Source: Herpetosiphon sp042688385 (GTDB taxonomy: Bacteria; Chloroflexota; Chloroflexia; Chloroflexales; Herpetosiphonaceae). From it: a stretch of 64,000 nucleotides of DNA. The translations under genes were made by a program, and so were the position numbers. Where the stretch lies: contig NZ_JBHUPY010000003.1 in the NCBI RefSeq assembly GCF_042688385.1, positions 1-64,000 on the forward strand, read 5' to 3'. Shown in pieces: positions 16,105-24,255 of the stretch (position 1 is its first letter; each line of letters opens with the position of its first letter). A model generated the notes under the pieces. It was not told the DNA's origin and made no database searches. It saw only the letters and a program-made list of their open reading frames with translations.

Positions 16105-17280
16105 ATGATTGCTGCGGATTTTTTTGATCAGGTAATTGATCGAGTTAACACCAATTCGGTAAAGTGGGATATGCGCGAGCAATACCTTGGCGGCGCTGAT
16201 GTGTTGCCATTGTGGGTTGCTGATATGGATTTTCGCTCGCCGCCAGCGGTTACAGCGGCCTTGATCGAGCGTGCTCAACACCCGATTTATGGCTATGCTG
16301 CGCGTCCTGAGCGTATGTTCAAGGCAATTCAACACTGGAACCAGACCCGCCATAACTGGGAAATTCCTCAAGAACATATCGTAATTAATCCTGGAGTGGT
16401 GTTTGCGCTAAACGTGGCAGTCCGCGCTTTTACTCAAGCAGGTGACGGAATTGTGGTTCAGCCGCCAGTGTATGCACCGTTTTATGGGGCAATTACTGAT
16501 AATGGCCGAACGATCATCGAAAATCGGCTGCTTGAAGTCGATGGTCGTTACCAGATTGATTTTGCTGATCTCGATGCCAAACTAACTCAAGCCAAAATGT
16601 TGGTTTTGTGCAGCCCGCACAATCCAGTTGGGCGGGTTTGGAATGCAGATGAGCTGAATCGAATTGCTGATTTATGTTTGCAGCATAACGTCATGATCGT
16701 TAGCGACGAAATTCACTGCGATTTAACTCTATTTGCCGAATTTACCCCGCTTGGCCGTTTGCGCCCTGATTTGGCCGACCTGCTGATTACCTTGGCCGCA
16801 CCGAGCAAAACCTTCAACTTGCCCGGTCTGACAACCTCGTATGGTGTGATTGCCAATGAAGAAAAGCGTAAGCTCTATGAGGAAGAAAAAGGTCGTAGCG
16901 GCTATCACGTTGGCACCGTCTTTGGCGATATTGGTCTGACCGTGGCCTATGAAGCTGGTGCTGAATGGCTCGATGCGTTGCGTGAATATCTGCGTGAAAA
17001 CTATCGCCTGATTGAACAAACTTTTGCTGAGCATCCACAGGTTCGGCTAACTCCGCTCGAAGGCACCTACTTGGCATGGCTCGATTTTCGGGCAACTGGC
17101 TGGAGCGAAGACGAATTGACCGAGCGTTTTCGGACGCAGGCCAAAGTTGGGCCAGAAAAAGGTGGCTTGTATGGCGAGGCTGGCTTGGGCTTCTGGCGGG
17201 TCAATTTTGCCACGCCGCGCTCGGTGCTAGCCGAAGGCTTGCGGCGCATGCAATTGGCCTTAGCAGAACATAGATCATAG
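16105..17280 (+). CDS. MalY/PatB-type pyridoxal-phosphate C-S lyase
   Basis: 391 residues, fold type I aminotransferase family. The MalY/PatB hallmarks are N-S-V-K-W-D at the N-terminus, L-P-L-W-V-A-D-M-D-F, I-Y-G-Y, N-P-G-V-V, S-P-H-N-P-V-G-R, V-S-D-E-I-H-C-D and the PLP lysine in A-P-S-K-T-F-N-L. Enzymes of this group cleave cystathionine or cysteine conjugates to pyruvate, ammonia and a thiol; some double as regulators. GAGGAAG ends five bases before ATG 16105. The last residues (E-H-R-S) and the TAG stop are supplied by a CATAGAA heptamer repeat that runs over the gene end, so the C-terminus has been altered by the repeat. Confidence 0.9.
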   Translation: MIAADFFDQVIDRVNTNSVKWDMREQYLGGADVLPLWVADMDFRSPPAVTAALIERAQHPIYGYAARPERMFKAIQHWNQTRHNWEIPQEHIVINPGVVFALNVAVRAFTQAGDGIVVQPPVYAPFYGAITDNGRTIIENRLLEVDGRYQIDFADLDAKLTQAKMLVLCSPHNPVGRVWNADELNRIADLCLQHNVMIVSDEIHCDLTLFAEFTPLGRLRPDLADLLITLAAPSKTFNLPGLTTSYGVIANEEKRKLYEEEKGRSGYHVGTVFGDIGLTVAYEAGAEWLDALREYLRENYRLIEQTFAEHPQVRLTPLEGTYLAWLDFRATGWSEDELTERFRTQAKVGPEKGGLYGEAGLGFWRVNFATPRSVLAEGLRRMQLALAEHRS

Positions 17281-17294
17281 AACATAGAACATAA
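17265..17294. repeat. CATAGAA heptamer tract
   Basis: Four units of the heptamer CATAGAA (with one ATC variant) run from within the aminotransferase coding end past its stop. The same heptamer recurs at about 29480, 29690 and 33535. Confidence 0.8.
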
Positions 17295-17378
17295 GGCGCT
17301 TGGCTGCGGGATGAGTTGTTTGAAAACTCAATAATTTGTCCCATAGCCAAATCCCTATAGCTCATAGCTAAGCGTGTA

Positions 17379-19169
17379 CTATTGTTGCTGAATTACGAAT
17401 GGTAGATAAACAAGTTCTTGATCAATTGTATCGGGAGCTGATGGTAGGCTCACTTGGATAATGGTTGAGACGTTATTGCTGCTATCACGGAAGCGAGCAT
17501 AATAGGTATCAGCGATTGGCATACTGACATATTGACTAAAGGGCTGCCAAACATCGCTTGCTTGTTGGTTTGTCCAAAGCTGCATTTCGGTGATAGAGCC
17601 TGCATTGCTGCTCGCTGCTAATTTCAAAAACATTTCAGTTTCAGTATTGCTGAATAGTGTAATGCTCCCAGTTATAGTCTCAGTTTGGCTAGCTTGAATT
17701 GTTGTTGGAGCTGGGGTAATTGGCTGAATTGTATTTTCTGGCTTAAGTGAACCATTTCTTCGATAAATCCGCATGCCACTTGGCGAGCCACGAAACCAAG
17801 CTAAGGTGCGACTAAGAGTTGTACGCATGCCATTTTCTAATCCAGGATCATTGACCATATAATTAGCTGGATTAGTGCCATTGCCTCCAAGTACAACAAT
17901 AAAGTGTTGTGAGTCAGATCTGCTTAATTCTAAAATGACCGGGCCTTGACGTAGCTCTTGTTCCAAACGAGCATAGGTAAACCCATTTATTCTTTCTACA
18001 AAACGTACTTTGTAGTCACTGCACGGCAGAATTTTTGGGCTTGGCCAATTCATCCCACATGCATCATTTCCAAGACACGTATTGAGTGTGCCTGGATTTT
18101 TATCTGCGCCATAGAATTTAAAGACCATTGCTAATGAACTTAATGCGCAGCCAACATTACCGATTGAATTAGTACATTTTCCAATTTTATGATTTTTCCA
18201 GGCTGGGTCTGCTTGCCAGAAAAAAGGCACATTCCATGGTGGGTTTGGACTGGGTGTTGGTGGTGGCGGTGGAGTTGGCGGTGTCACTGGCGCAGCTAAT
18301 GAAATGTAGATCCGTCGTTGGATTGTGTGCCATGAATTACTTATGGTGCTGTGATAGCGAATTTGTAAAGTTGCAGCGCCAGCCGGAAAGGAACGAAGAT
18401 TGATGGTTGCAAGAAAGCCAGTATTGCGAAAACGCATATCGCTATAGGCATCTTGCACATCTTGGCGTGGCTGGGCCGTCGCAACTGAGCTAATAAGCGT
18501 ATTATTTAAGCGAACTTCAACCGCATCGACTCCTGAACTGCCATTAATTGCGCCAACATCGGCAGCCCAACCACGGAGATATATTTGGCCAAAAACCACT
18601 TGATTTTCCAATGGCTCATTAATATCGCCAACGGCTGCCGAAACTGCGGCTGGTTGGGCAGGACTACAATTACCAACTCCAAGCCCAGTAATTCGGCAAT
18701 CTGTGCGAGCAGCCCGTTGCATAAATGCTTCTTCGCTGAGTATCCCATCATTGGCCGTGGCATAGATACGAAAAACTTCGCCAGTATTGGCTTGCGCATT
18801 TAACACAACTCGCCACCAGCCATTTGCATTTGGTGTGCATCCCCCACTGCTGCCAGCACGATGAAAGATCTCAGTCCGCCAGTTATTAATGCTTTCCGAG
18901 CGAAATTGAAAATTTGGCGAATCGGCGCAGATCCGTAAACCAATGGTAGTCTTGCCATTTTCAGCAATAAAAAAGATTGGCATACTATGAACTGTTGATT
19001 CAGGATGTTCGACTAATTGCTGATTATCTCTTGCTTTGAGGGGCATTGGCTCAGCTGCTTTTGTGCTCAAACTATGGCCAAAAAGGCTTTGCACAAGCAC
19101 TAAACAGCTGAGCAAGCAGTAACGAAGGCCCAAACGGCGTGAACGAGCAACGAATGGATGATTGTTCAT
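17379..19169 (-). CDS. secreted C39-like cysteine peptidase protein
   Basis: 596 residues. A signal peptide covers residues 1-38. A region of about 250 residues follows, with paired Cys (C81, C111, C158, C168) and possible Ig-like folds, then a Pro-rich hinge (296-311) and a papain-like C39_2 domain (about 312-470) with G-N-V-G-C341-A-L-S-S-L-A-M, His422 in Q-H-F-I-V-V-L-G-G and Asn440-Asp441-Pro. Such domains cleave peptides or act as wall-linked amidases; the substrate here is unknown. The C-terminus ends E-L-V-Y-L-P-F-V-I-Q-Q-Q, again the LP tail. GAGAGG six bases before ATG 19169 favours this start over the TTG at 19211. The gene stands alone, with the LuxR micro-protein patch upstream. 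Confidence 0.85.
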   Translation of the reverse strand: MNNHPFVARSRRLGLRYCLLSCLVLVQSLFGHSLSTKAAEPMPLKARDNQQLVEHPESTVHSMPIFFIAENGKTTIGLRICADSPNFQFRSESINNWRTEIFHRAGSSGGCTPNANGWWRVVLNAQANTGEVFRIYATANDGILSEEAFMQRAARTDCRITGLGVGNCSPAQPAAVSAAVGDINEPLENQVVFGQIYLRGWAADVGAINGSSGVDAVEVRLNNTLISSVATAQPRQDVQDAYSDMRFRNTGFLATINLRSFPAGAATLQIRYHSTISNSWHTIQRRIYISLAAPVTPPTPPPPPTPSPNPPWNVPFFWQADPAWKNHKIGKCTNSIGNVGCALSSLAMVFKFYGADKNPGTLNTCLGNDACGMNWPSPKILPCSDYKVRFVERINGFTYARLEQELRQGPVILELSRSDSQHFIVVLGGNGTNPANYMVNDPGLENGMRTTLSRTLAWFRGSPSGMRIYRRNGSLKPENTIQPITPAPTTIQASQTETITGSITLFSNTETEMFLKLAASSNAGSITEMQLWTNQQASDVWQPFSQYVSMPIADTYYARFRDSSNNVSTIIQVSLPSAPDTIDQELVYLPFVIQQQ

Positions 19170-19284
19170 AAACGGCCTCTCGCTGAAAACTACACGCTTA
19201 ATGCGTGACAATTAGGAGATAGATCTTGATGCAAAATTGGATTAACTTTAAACATTTGGCTTGAGCAGAGTATAGCGATCGCGG

Positions 19285-19343
19285 TATAATTGCGCTGCTA
19301 GGCATCCCTAGCGGTTTAGGGTTATGCTAGGTATCCCTAGCAT
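19285..19343 (+). promoter_or_regulatory. promoter with two CTAGG dyads antisense to a LuxR micro-gene
   Basis: TATAAT (19285-19290) lies 18 bases after TTGAGC (19261-19266). Just after it come two dyads with the same core: CTGCTAGG-CATC-CCTAGCGG (19295-19314) and ATGCTAGG-TATC-CCTAGCAT (19324-19343). The second overlaps the stop codon of the minus-strand LuxR gene. The same arrangement recurs at 21391-21420. A LuxR-type operator at an antisense or long-leader promoter is inferred. Confidence 0.55.
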
Positions 19344-19551
19344 GCTCAGTGGGTTCAATTGCAAGATAGGCTAGGGTGGCACTGACGCGATTATCGACGT
19401 TGAGTTTCGTGTAGATGCGGTGGAGGCTGGTTTCAATTGTGCCTTCGGTAGTGTTCAACAGTTGGGCAATCGCTTTATTGGTTTTGCCTTGAATCAGAAT
19501 TTGCATAATCCGCTGTTCGTTGACCGTAAGTTGAACTGCTTGCTTGCTCAT
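19327..19551 (-). CDS. stand-alone LuxR-type HTH micro-protein (copy 1)
   Basis: 74 residues that are nothing but a GerE/LuxR helix-turn-helix: N-E-Q-R-I-M-Q-I-L-I-Q-G-K-T-N-K-A-I-A, then T-E-G-T-I-E-T-S-L-H-R-I-Y-T-K-L-N-V. No receiver or ligand domain is present, as in Bacillus GerE. AAAGGAG five bases before the ATG makes the start firm. It is a close paralogue of the gene at 21431-21646, and the duplication includes the flanking promoter and dyad. It probably regulates nearby genes or itself; the target is unknown. Confidence 0.85.
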   Translation of the reverse strand: MSKQAVQLTVNEQRIMQILIQGKTNKAIAQLLNTTEGTIETSLHRIYTKLNVDNRVSATLAYLAIEPTEHARDT

Positions 19552-19805
19552 CGCTGCTCCTTTGGCGTAATGATGCCTAACTCAAGCTTGAATGGATGAT
19601 CGTGGATGCCAAGGGTTTAGCTGGCTATAAACCGCCTGCCAGCCACGATCAATTGTTTACCTAATCCAGCGGGATAGTTTGAGCCTACTGCAAGCGGCAA
19701 AAACGAATCCGAAGATGGTTGCAAGCATTGCTCTGTGGGTGTGAAGCATTGGATTATGGGATAGCACGATGATACCTAATCGCCTAGGAAAACACATCGC
19801 TACAT

Positions 19806-20027
19806 TTAGCGATTTTTGACCTGCGCCGCTGGTTTGAGCGCTTGCTGATTGCGGGCGGCATAAACTGCTTGTTGGCGCGATTTAACCCCAAGTTTACTCG
19901 CGCTATTGCGCAGATGGCTGCGCACAGTCCAAATCGAAATATCCAAACGCTGGGCAATTTCTGCATCACTACAACCTTGATCAACCAATTCCAACACATC
20001 ACATTCACGCGCACTAAGGCTATTCAT
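19806..20027 (-). CDS. stand-alone LuxR-type HTH micro-protein (divergent)
   Basis: 73 residues with the LuxR HTH pattern: L-S-A-R-E-C-D-V-L-E-L-V-D-Q-G-C-S-D-A-E-I-A, I-S-I-W-T-V-R-S-H-L-R-N-S-A-S-K-L-G-V. It is clearly more distant from the other two micro-proteins than they are from each other. AAGGAG lies ten bases upstream of the ATG. It is the middle member of a three-gene set of single-domain regulators within 2.3 kb. Confidence 0.8.
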   Translation of the reverse strand: MNSLSARECDVLELVDQGCSDAEIAQRLDISIWTVRSHLRNSASKLGVKSRQQAVYAARNQQALKPAAQVKNR

Positions 20028-20229
20028 ACGGCACAGGCTCCTTAATTCAATTAAGCATGAATTCGCGATTCACACTGTTTGGTTGGTCTGAATTCCGGAT
20101 GCTGCGCAGCACAAGAACTTGATGCAGCTACTTTACCAAGGCGTTGCAGCTTGCAGTTATGGTTTTTTAGCACTCGCGAATCAATTGCATGCTTGAACAG
20201 CCAATCGGGTGGATTTTTCAGGGGGAATC

Positions 20230-21216
20230 ATGGATTATCGCTATCAAGCCTATACCTTTGCCGAATTGTTACGAATCTTTTTCGAACGCAGCCGTAGCGA
20301 GATAATCAATCAAAATAGTCTTGCCCAAACAGTAGGCGTGTCGGTGCCAACCCTGAGTAATTGGTTCACCGGCAAACATACGCCGCGCTTCAAAGATCAG
20401 GTTTTGCGCTTAGCCACAGCCTTGGGCCTAACTGCGCTAGAGGCCGATTTGCTGCTGTGTTCGGTCAAAGACGCATGGAATACCTATAGCACGCCGCATG
20501 ATGTTTTGCAGAAATATGCGATTGTGCGCTATCGTGAGGAGTTGGTTTCGCGGGTCGATGGAGTTGCTGATCTGGATGTTTCGCTGGCAACAGTGCAATC
20601 AACATGGCAGCTTGCAATCCACGATTCTTTTGTTTCAAATAGCCACCATTGGGGCTTAGGTTACAAAGATGATGGGGTTTGTCGGGTTGAGCGCACAATG
20701 AGCAATGGTAATTATCAACTAACATTACATAATCGTTTTCATAATGATGTTTTTATTGGCGGCGATTCCCACTGTTTTGCGCCGCCGAGCTATTACCTAA
20801 GCGTCTATGCCCAACGGGTCGCGGGCGGCAGCGAAAATGATGGTTTTGCGCTTATTTTTGAAGAAATCAGCGATGCTAGCCACGCAATTTTTCGCATTCG
20901 CGATCAACTCCAAATTGCGTCGGTAATCAGCACCCGCAACGGCGGCGACTATTTTCAGATTCACCTTGATCGCACTTCAGCCCCAATGATTCGTCCAGCT
21001 GCGTTTAATCAATTGGGCTTGTTGGTTATTGGACGCAAACATCATTTTTTTATCAATAATATTTGGGTTGGCTCGGCGGAAATTGAGCGCTTGCCGCAGG
21101 CGCGGCTTGATCTGGGGATTATTAGCCAATCGCCAACCCCAGTTATTTGCCGGTTCCAAGATTTTCGGCTCTATACGCCGCCAAATCGCTTTGCAGCTAA
21201 CGAACATTCCGATTAA
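20230..21216 (+). CDS. HTH protein with a C-terminal sensor-like beta domain
   Basis: 328 residues. Residues 10-75 form an XRE-like HTH (N-S-L-A-Q-T-V-G-V-S-V-P-T-L-S-N-W-F-T-G-K). Residues about 130-315 form a beta-rich domain resembling LamG/DUF1080-type jelly rolls, with Y-Y-L-S-V-Y-A-Q-R-V, D-G-F-A-L-I-F-E-E and H-H-F-F-I-N-N-I-W-V. The extracellular part of the kinase at 22419 shows the same pattern (Y-F-L-L-Y-G-F, M-A-V-F-I-N-N-R-Y). No membrane segment is present, so this copy is cytoplasmic. GGGGGA precedes ATG 20230; the upstream GTG 20209 is not favoured. The protein probably couples ligand sensing to DNA binding. Confidence 0.72.
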   Translation: MDYRYQAYTFAELLRIFFERSRSEIINQNSLAQTVGVSVPTLSNWFTGKHTPRFKDQVLRLATALGLTALEADLLLCSVKDAWNTYSTPHDVLQKYAIVRYREELVSRVDGVADLDVSLATVQSTWQLAIHDSFVSNSHHWGLGYKDDGVCRVERTMSNGNYQLTLHNRFHNDVFIGGDSHCFAPPSYYLSVYAQRVAGGSENDGFALIFEEISDASHAIFRIRDQLQIASVISTRNGGDYFQIHLDRTSAPMIRPAAFNQLGLLVIGRKHHFFINNIWVGSAEIERLPQARLDLGIISQSPTPVICRFQDFRLYTPPNRFAANEHSD

Positions 21217-21390
21217 CAAGAAGTAAATGCGACGCGTAATTAATCCAACAAGCTGCTTAAATGATCAAGCTCGACCAGAATCTACGCTGATTCGGGCCAA
21301 GCACTTGCGCTTTGCGTGCAATTCTAGGCTTGGCGAATTGTGAAAATCGATTAAGGTGGGCTGAATGTGAACAGAGTCTATGGATTGCGG

Positions 21391-21420
21391 TATAATTGCC
21401 CTGCTAGGATCTCCTAGCAG
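21391..21420 (+). promoter_or_regulatory. promoter with CTAGG dyad, copy 2
   Basis: TATAAT (21391-21396) is followed four bases later by a perfect dyad CTGCTAGG-ATCT-CCTAGCAG (21401-21420). It sits ten bases beyond the 3' end of the second LuxR micro-gene and reads antisense into it, as in copy 1. No T-tract follows on either strand, so it is not a typical terminator. Confidence 0.55.
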
Positions 21421-21430
21421 TTTGGTCGGC

Positions 21431-21646
21431 TTAGTTTTGGTCGCTAGGTTCAAGCGCAAGATAGGCCAGCGTCGCACTGACGCGATTATCAACATTGAGT
21501 TTGGCATAAATCCGATGCAGGCTACTTTCAATCGTGCCTTCGGTGGTTTGCAACAAGTGAGCGATTGCTTTGTTGGTTTTGCCTTGAATCAGAATTTGCA
21601 TAATCCGTTGTTCGCTGGCGCTAAGGTGGTTTGCTGGCTTAGGCAT
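21431..21646 (-). CDS. stand-alone LuxR-type HTH micro-protein (copy 2)
   Basis: 71 residues, a single LuxR/GerE HTH domain. It shares S/N-E-Q-R-I-M-Q-I-L-I-Q-G-K-T-N-K-A-I-A with the gene at 19327 and the whole stretch N-V-D-N-R-V-S-A-T-L-A-Y-L-A. CGGAG five bases before the ATG. It lies immediately upstream of and divergent to the FHA-kinase operon, so it is the best local candidate regulator of that operon. Confidence 0.85.
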   Translation of the reverse strand: MPKPANHLSASEQRIMQILIQGKTNKAIAHLLQTTEGTIESSLHRIYAKLNVDNRVSATLAYLALEPSDQN

Positions 21647-21771
21647 ACATGCTCCGTTTGGCTTGGTTGCTTTGATGCTTCTATCCTACCTACGAGGAGC
21701 GAAAAGATCTATTTAGATCGTCTTTAATCAAGCTAAAACTTTTTTTGGCTAGCTGCCGAGGTATCGCGTCG

Positions 21772-22422
21772 ATGACAATCACTAGATTGGCCTTGGCCAA
21801 ACTCCTTGCAACTGATAGTGCGATTACTCCGCAAAGTTATTTTCTTTTTGATCAACCGTGTACGCTTGGCCGAATGGTTGATAATACGCTGCATATTGAT
21901 AAGCGCAATGTTTCGCGCTATCATGCCGAAATTTATTTTGCTGCTGAGCACTTCTGGCTGCTTGATCGGGCGAGCCGTAATGGAACCTTTGTTAATGATT
22001 ATAAAATCGCACCAAATCAGCCCTATCAATTAAATAATAACGATTGCATTGGCTTTGGTACTAGTCGCCGCTTATTGATATTTATGTGTGATAATGCAAC
22101 CACAGAAATAGAACCCCAAGCTGAATATAGCTTATTATTCGACGATCAACACTTGCAGTTTTACCTTAATCAAACCCTTGTGCCGATTCGGGCTGGAACA
22201 ATGAAATTTAAATTACTCAAACATCTGTACGATCAACGGGGCCGAATTTGCTCACTTGAAGCATGTGTGCGCGCCTATCAACCCCCAGATTATCGCTATC
22301 AGCCAAGTTTGGATAATCCTAATTTGCATACCCATATGAGCCAATTACGCATGCTGTTGGCCGATATTTATCCAGGCGAAATAATTGTGACCTATCCCAA
22401 TCTTGGCTATAAGTTACTGTGA
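21772..22422 (+). CDS. FHA domain protein with C-terminal winged helix
   Basis: 216 residues. The N-terminal FHA domain (about 20-100) has G33-R34, S48-R49-x-H51 and N70-G-T, the residues that hold phosphothreonine. The C-terminal part (about 115-216) resembles an OmpR-type winged helix (F-K-L-L-K-H-L-Y-D-Q-R-G-R-I-C-S, then M-S-Q-L-R-M-L-L and Y-P-N-L-G-Y-K-L-L). The protein therefore looks like a transcription factor that reads Thr phosphorylation, most likely by the kinase encoded next. The upstream frame extends to a TTG at 21745; ATG 21772 is preferred although its ribosome site is weak. Its stop overlaps the possible kinase GTG start. Confidence 0.83.
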   Translation: MTITRLALAKLLATDSAITPQSYFLFDQPCTLGRMVDNTLHIDKRNVSRYHAEIYFAAEHFWLLDRASRNGTFVNDYKIAPNQPYQLNNNDCIGFGTSRRLLIFMCDNATTEIEPQAEYSLLFDDQHLQFYLNQTLVPIRAGTMKFKLLKHLYDQRGRICSLEACVRAYQPPDYRYQPSLDNPNLHTHMSQLRMLLADIYPGEIIVTYPNLGYKLL

Positions 22423-24170
22423 ACGGTGATCTGATGCATGAATTCAAGATCTTTGCTCAAGGCAGTTTGATTCAGCAACGCTATGAAGTGCACGAAATTA
22501 TCGGGCGCGGTGGCTCGGGTATTGTCTATAAAGCGCTGGATAAAACTATTCGGCGTTGGGTGGCAATTAAACAAATTGTGCATGAAGAGGCAAATTATGC
22601 GCGCTTTATTCCAGAAGCTCGGATTTTAGGCGGCCTCAATCATGCTGGTTTGCCCCAAGTCTTTGATTGTTTCGTTGAACAAGCAATGTTCTTTGTGGTG
22701 ATGGAATTAATCGCAGGCGATACCCTTGCCGATCTTGTTACCCGCCAAGGTGCGCCACTCGGCCTAGAACAGGCTCTGGAATGGATCAACGCTTTGGGCG
22801 TGATTATTGAATATTTACATCAGCAAACGCCGCCGATTATTCACCGCGACATCAAACCGCAAAATATTAAAATTACTGCTAGCGGAAATTTGGTGCTGTT
22901 GGATTTTGGGCTAGCCCAAGGTTCCGCGCAAGTTACGGCCAACTCGACGATTGATGAAGTTATCAACGGCTTTAGCCCTAATTATGCAGCGTTGGAGCAG
23001 CGCAATGGCAATCAAGTCGATCAGCGCAGTGATTTGTATGCTTTGGCGGCAACCTTCTATTATGGCTTGACTGGGGTTGCGCCAGCCGATTCATTGGAGC
23101 GGGCGATTGCGGTTGCGGCGGGCTTGGCTGATCCCTTGATTCCATTAGCTATTCATCAGCCGACGATTCCTAGCCACATTGATCGAGCCTTTGCTCAAGC
23201 CCTCTCCTTAAATCCAGCGCTACGCCCAGCCTCAATTGACGATTTTAATCGCCAATTAGTGGCTTCCCCGCCAGTTCAAACCGCGCAACGGCGTTGGCCG
23301 GTTCGGCTAGCGCTTGGTTTAAGTTTGCTAATTGGCTTGCTGGTTATTGTATATCCAAGTATTAATCTGGATTTTAGTGCTTCAGATTCAGCAACTGGGT
23401 TGGAGCAAACGCTAACATTAACTCCAAGATCTGCGGCTGCGCTTGACCAGGATGCAGCAACGCCAACAATCTTGCTGCCAACAATGTTGCCAGCGAGCCA
23501 ATTGGTTGATCCCACGATTTTGCAAACTCAAGCCGCCCAATTACGAGCTGAAGCTGCCCAGTGGACGCAGATTTTTTCTGATACGTTTGAGCTGAATCGC
23601 AATAACTGGTCATTGCAAACCACGATTGATGATTATGCCAATAGTACGCTCTCGCTGCAGGCTGGCAAGCTTGTTTTTGATGTAACCTCAAATACGCCAA
23701 CTGGCTCAATTGCTTGGAATTTGCAGCCGACTATGCCCTATGTCGAAGATTTTGCACTGTCGGTTGATATTACCTGTGTTGTTTGCGAGCCTTCAACCGA
23801 GCCAGGTTTGGTTTTTCGCAAAAGTGGCTTGCTCAACGCTGAAACCTATTATTTTCTTTTGTATGGCTTTGATCAGCGAGTGCGCATTATTAAGCAAGTG
23901 CCGCACGATGCACTGCGGGTTGGTTGGGATATTGCTCCAAGCATCGATCAGCGCAAAAATATGACCCATCATATCGAACTGATTGTCAAAGGTGATCAGA
24001 TGGCGGTGTTTATCAACAATCGCTATGCGCTCAAGGTTGAAGATAGCACGTACTCATCAGGCTATCCGCATCTTGCTGTTTATCTTCAAGGAGCCACGAC
24101 CGAGCAAGTAAGCTTTGATAATCTGTATCTAGCGGTTCCAGCCGATCAAGTTAATCGCACCAAACGCTAA
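22419..24170 (+). CDS. membrane Ser/Thr protein kinase with outer sensor-like domain
   Basis: 583 residues. The N-terminal Hanks-type kinase domain (about 20-285) is complete: G29-R-G-G-S-G, K51 in V-A-I-K, H142-R-D-I-K-P-Q-N and D162-F-G. A single membrane helix lies at about 293-315. A short linker leads to a beta-rich C-terminal domain (about 390-575, DUF1080/LamG-like) outside the cell, so it is a receptor kinase. The GTG start at 22419 overlaps the FHA stop; ATG 22434 is a plausible alternative. The FHA-winged-helix protein encoded just upstream is the likely substrate, and the HTH protein at 20230 shares the outer-domain type. Confidence 0.92.
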   Translation: MNGDLMHEFKIFAQGSLIQQRYEVHEIIGRGGSGIVYKALDKTIRRWVAIKQIVHEEANYARFIPEARILGGLNHAGLPQVFDCFVEQAMFFVVMELIAGDTLADLVTRQGAPLGLEQALEWINALGVIIEYLHQQTPPIIHRDIKPQNIKITASGNLVLLDFGLAQGSAQVTANSTIDEVINGFSPNYAALEQRNGNQVDQRSDLYALAATFYYGLTGVAPADSLERAIAVAAGLADPLIPLAIHQPTIPSHIDRAFAQALSLNPALRPASIDDFNRQLVASPPVQTAQRRWPVRLALGLSLLIGLLVIVYPSINLDFSASDSATGLEQTLTLTPRSAAALDQDAATPTILLPTMLPASQLVDPTILQTQAAQLRAEAAQWTQIFSDTFELNRNNWSLQTTIDDYANSTLSLQAGKLVFDVTSNTPTGSIAWNLQPTMPYVEDFALSVDITCVVCEPSTEPGLVFRKSGLLNAETYYFLLYGFDQRVRIIKQVPHDALRVGWDIAPSIDQRKNMTHHIELIVKGDQMAVFINNRYALKVEDSTYSSGYPHLAVYLQGATTEQVSFDNLYLAVPADQVNRTKR

Positions 24171-24180
24171 AGCGCAAAAA

Positions 24181-24218
24181 AACGATTGGCACAGCAGCCC
24201 AAATCTGTACCAATCGTT
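24181..24218. terminator. bidirectional terminator
   Basis: AACGATTGG (24181-24189) pairs with CCAATCGTT (24210-24218), with an inner ACAG/CTGT extension. On the minus strand seven T follow, ending the GNAT gene. On the plus strand TTTCTATCCTT follows, ending the kinase operon. Confidence 0.85.
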
Positions 24219-24255
24219 TCTATCCTTCGTATATGTTCTTGCTCTCTGTTCTCTG

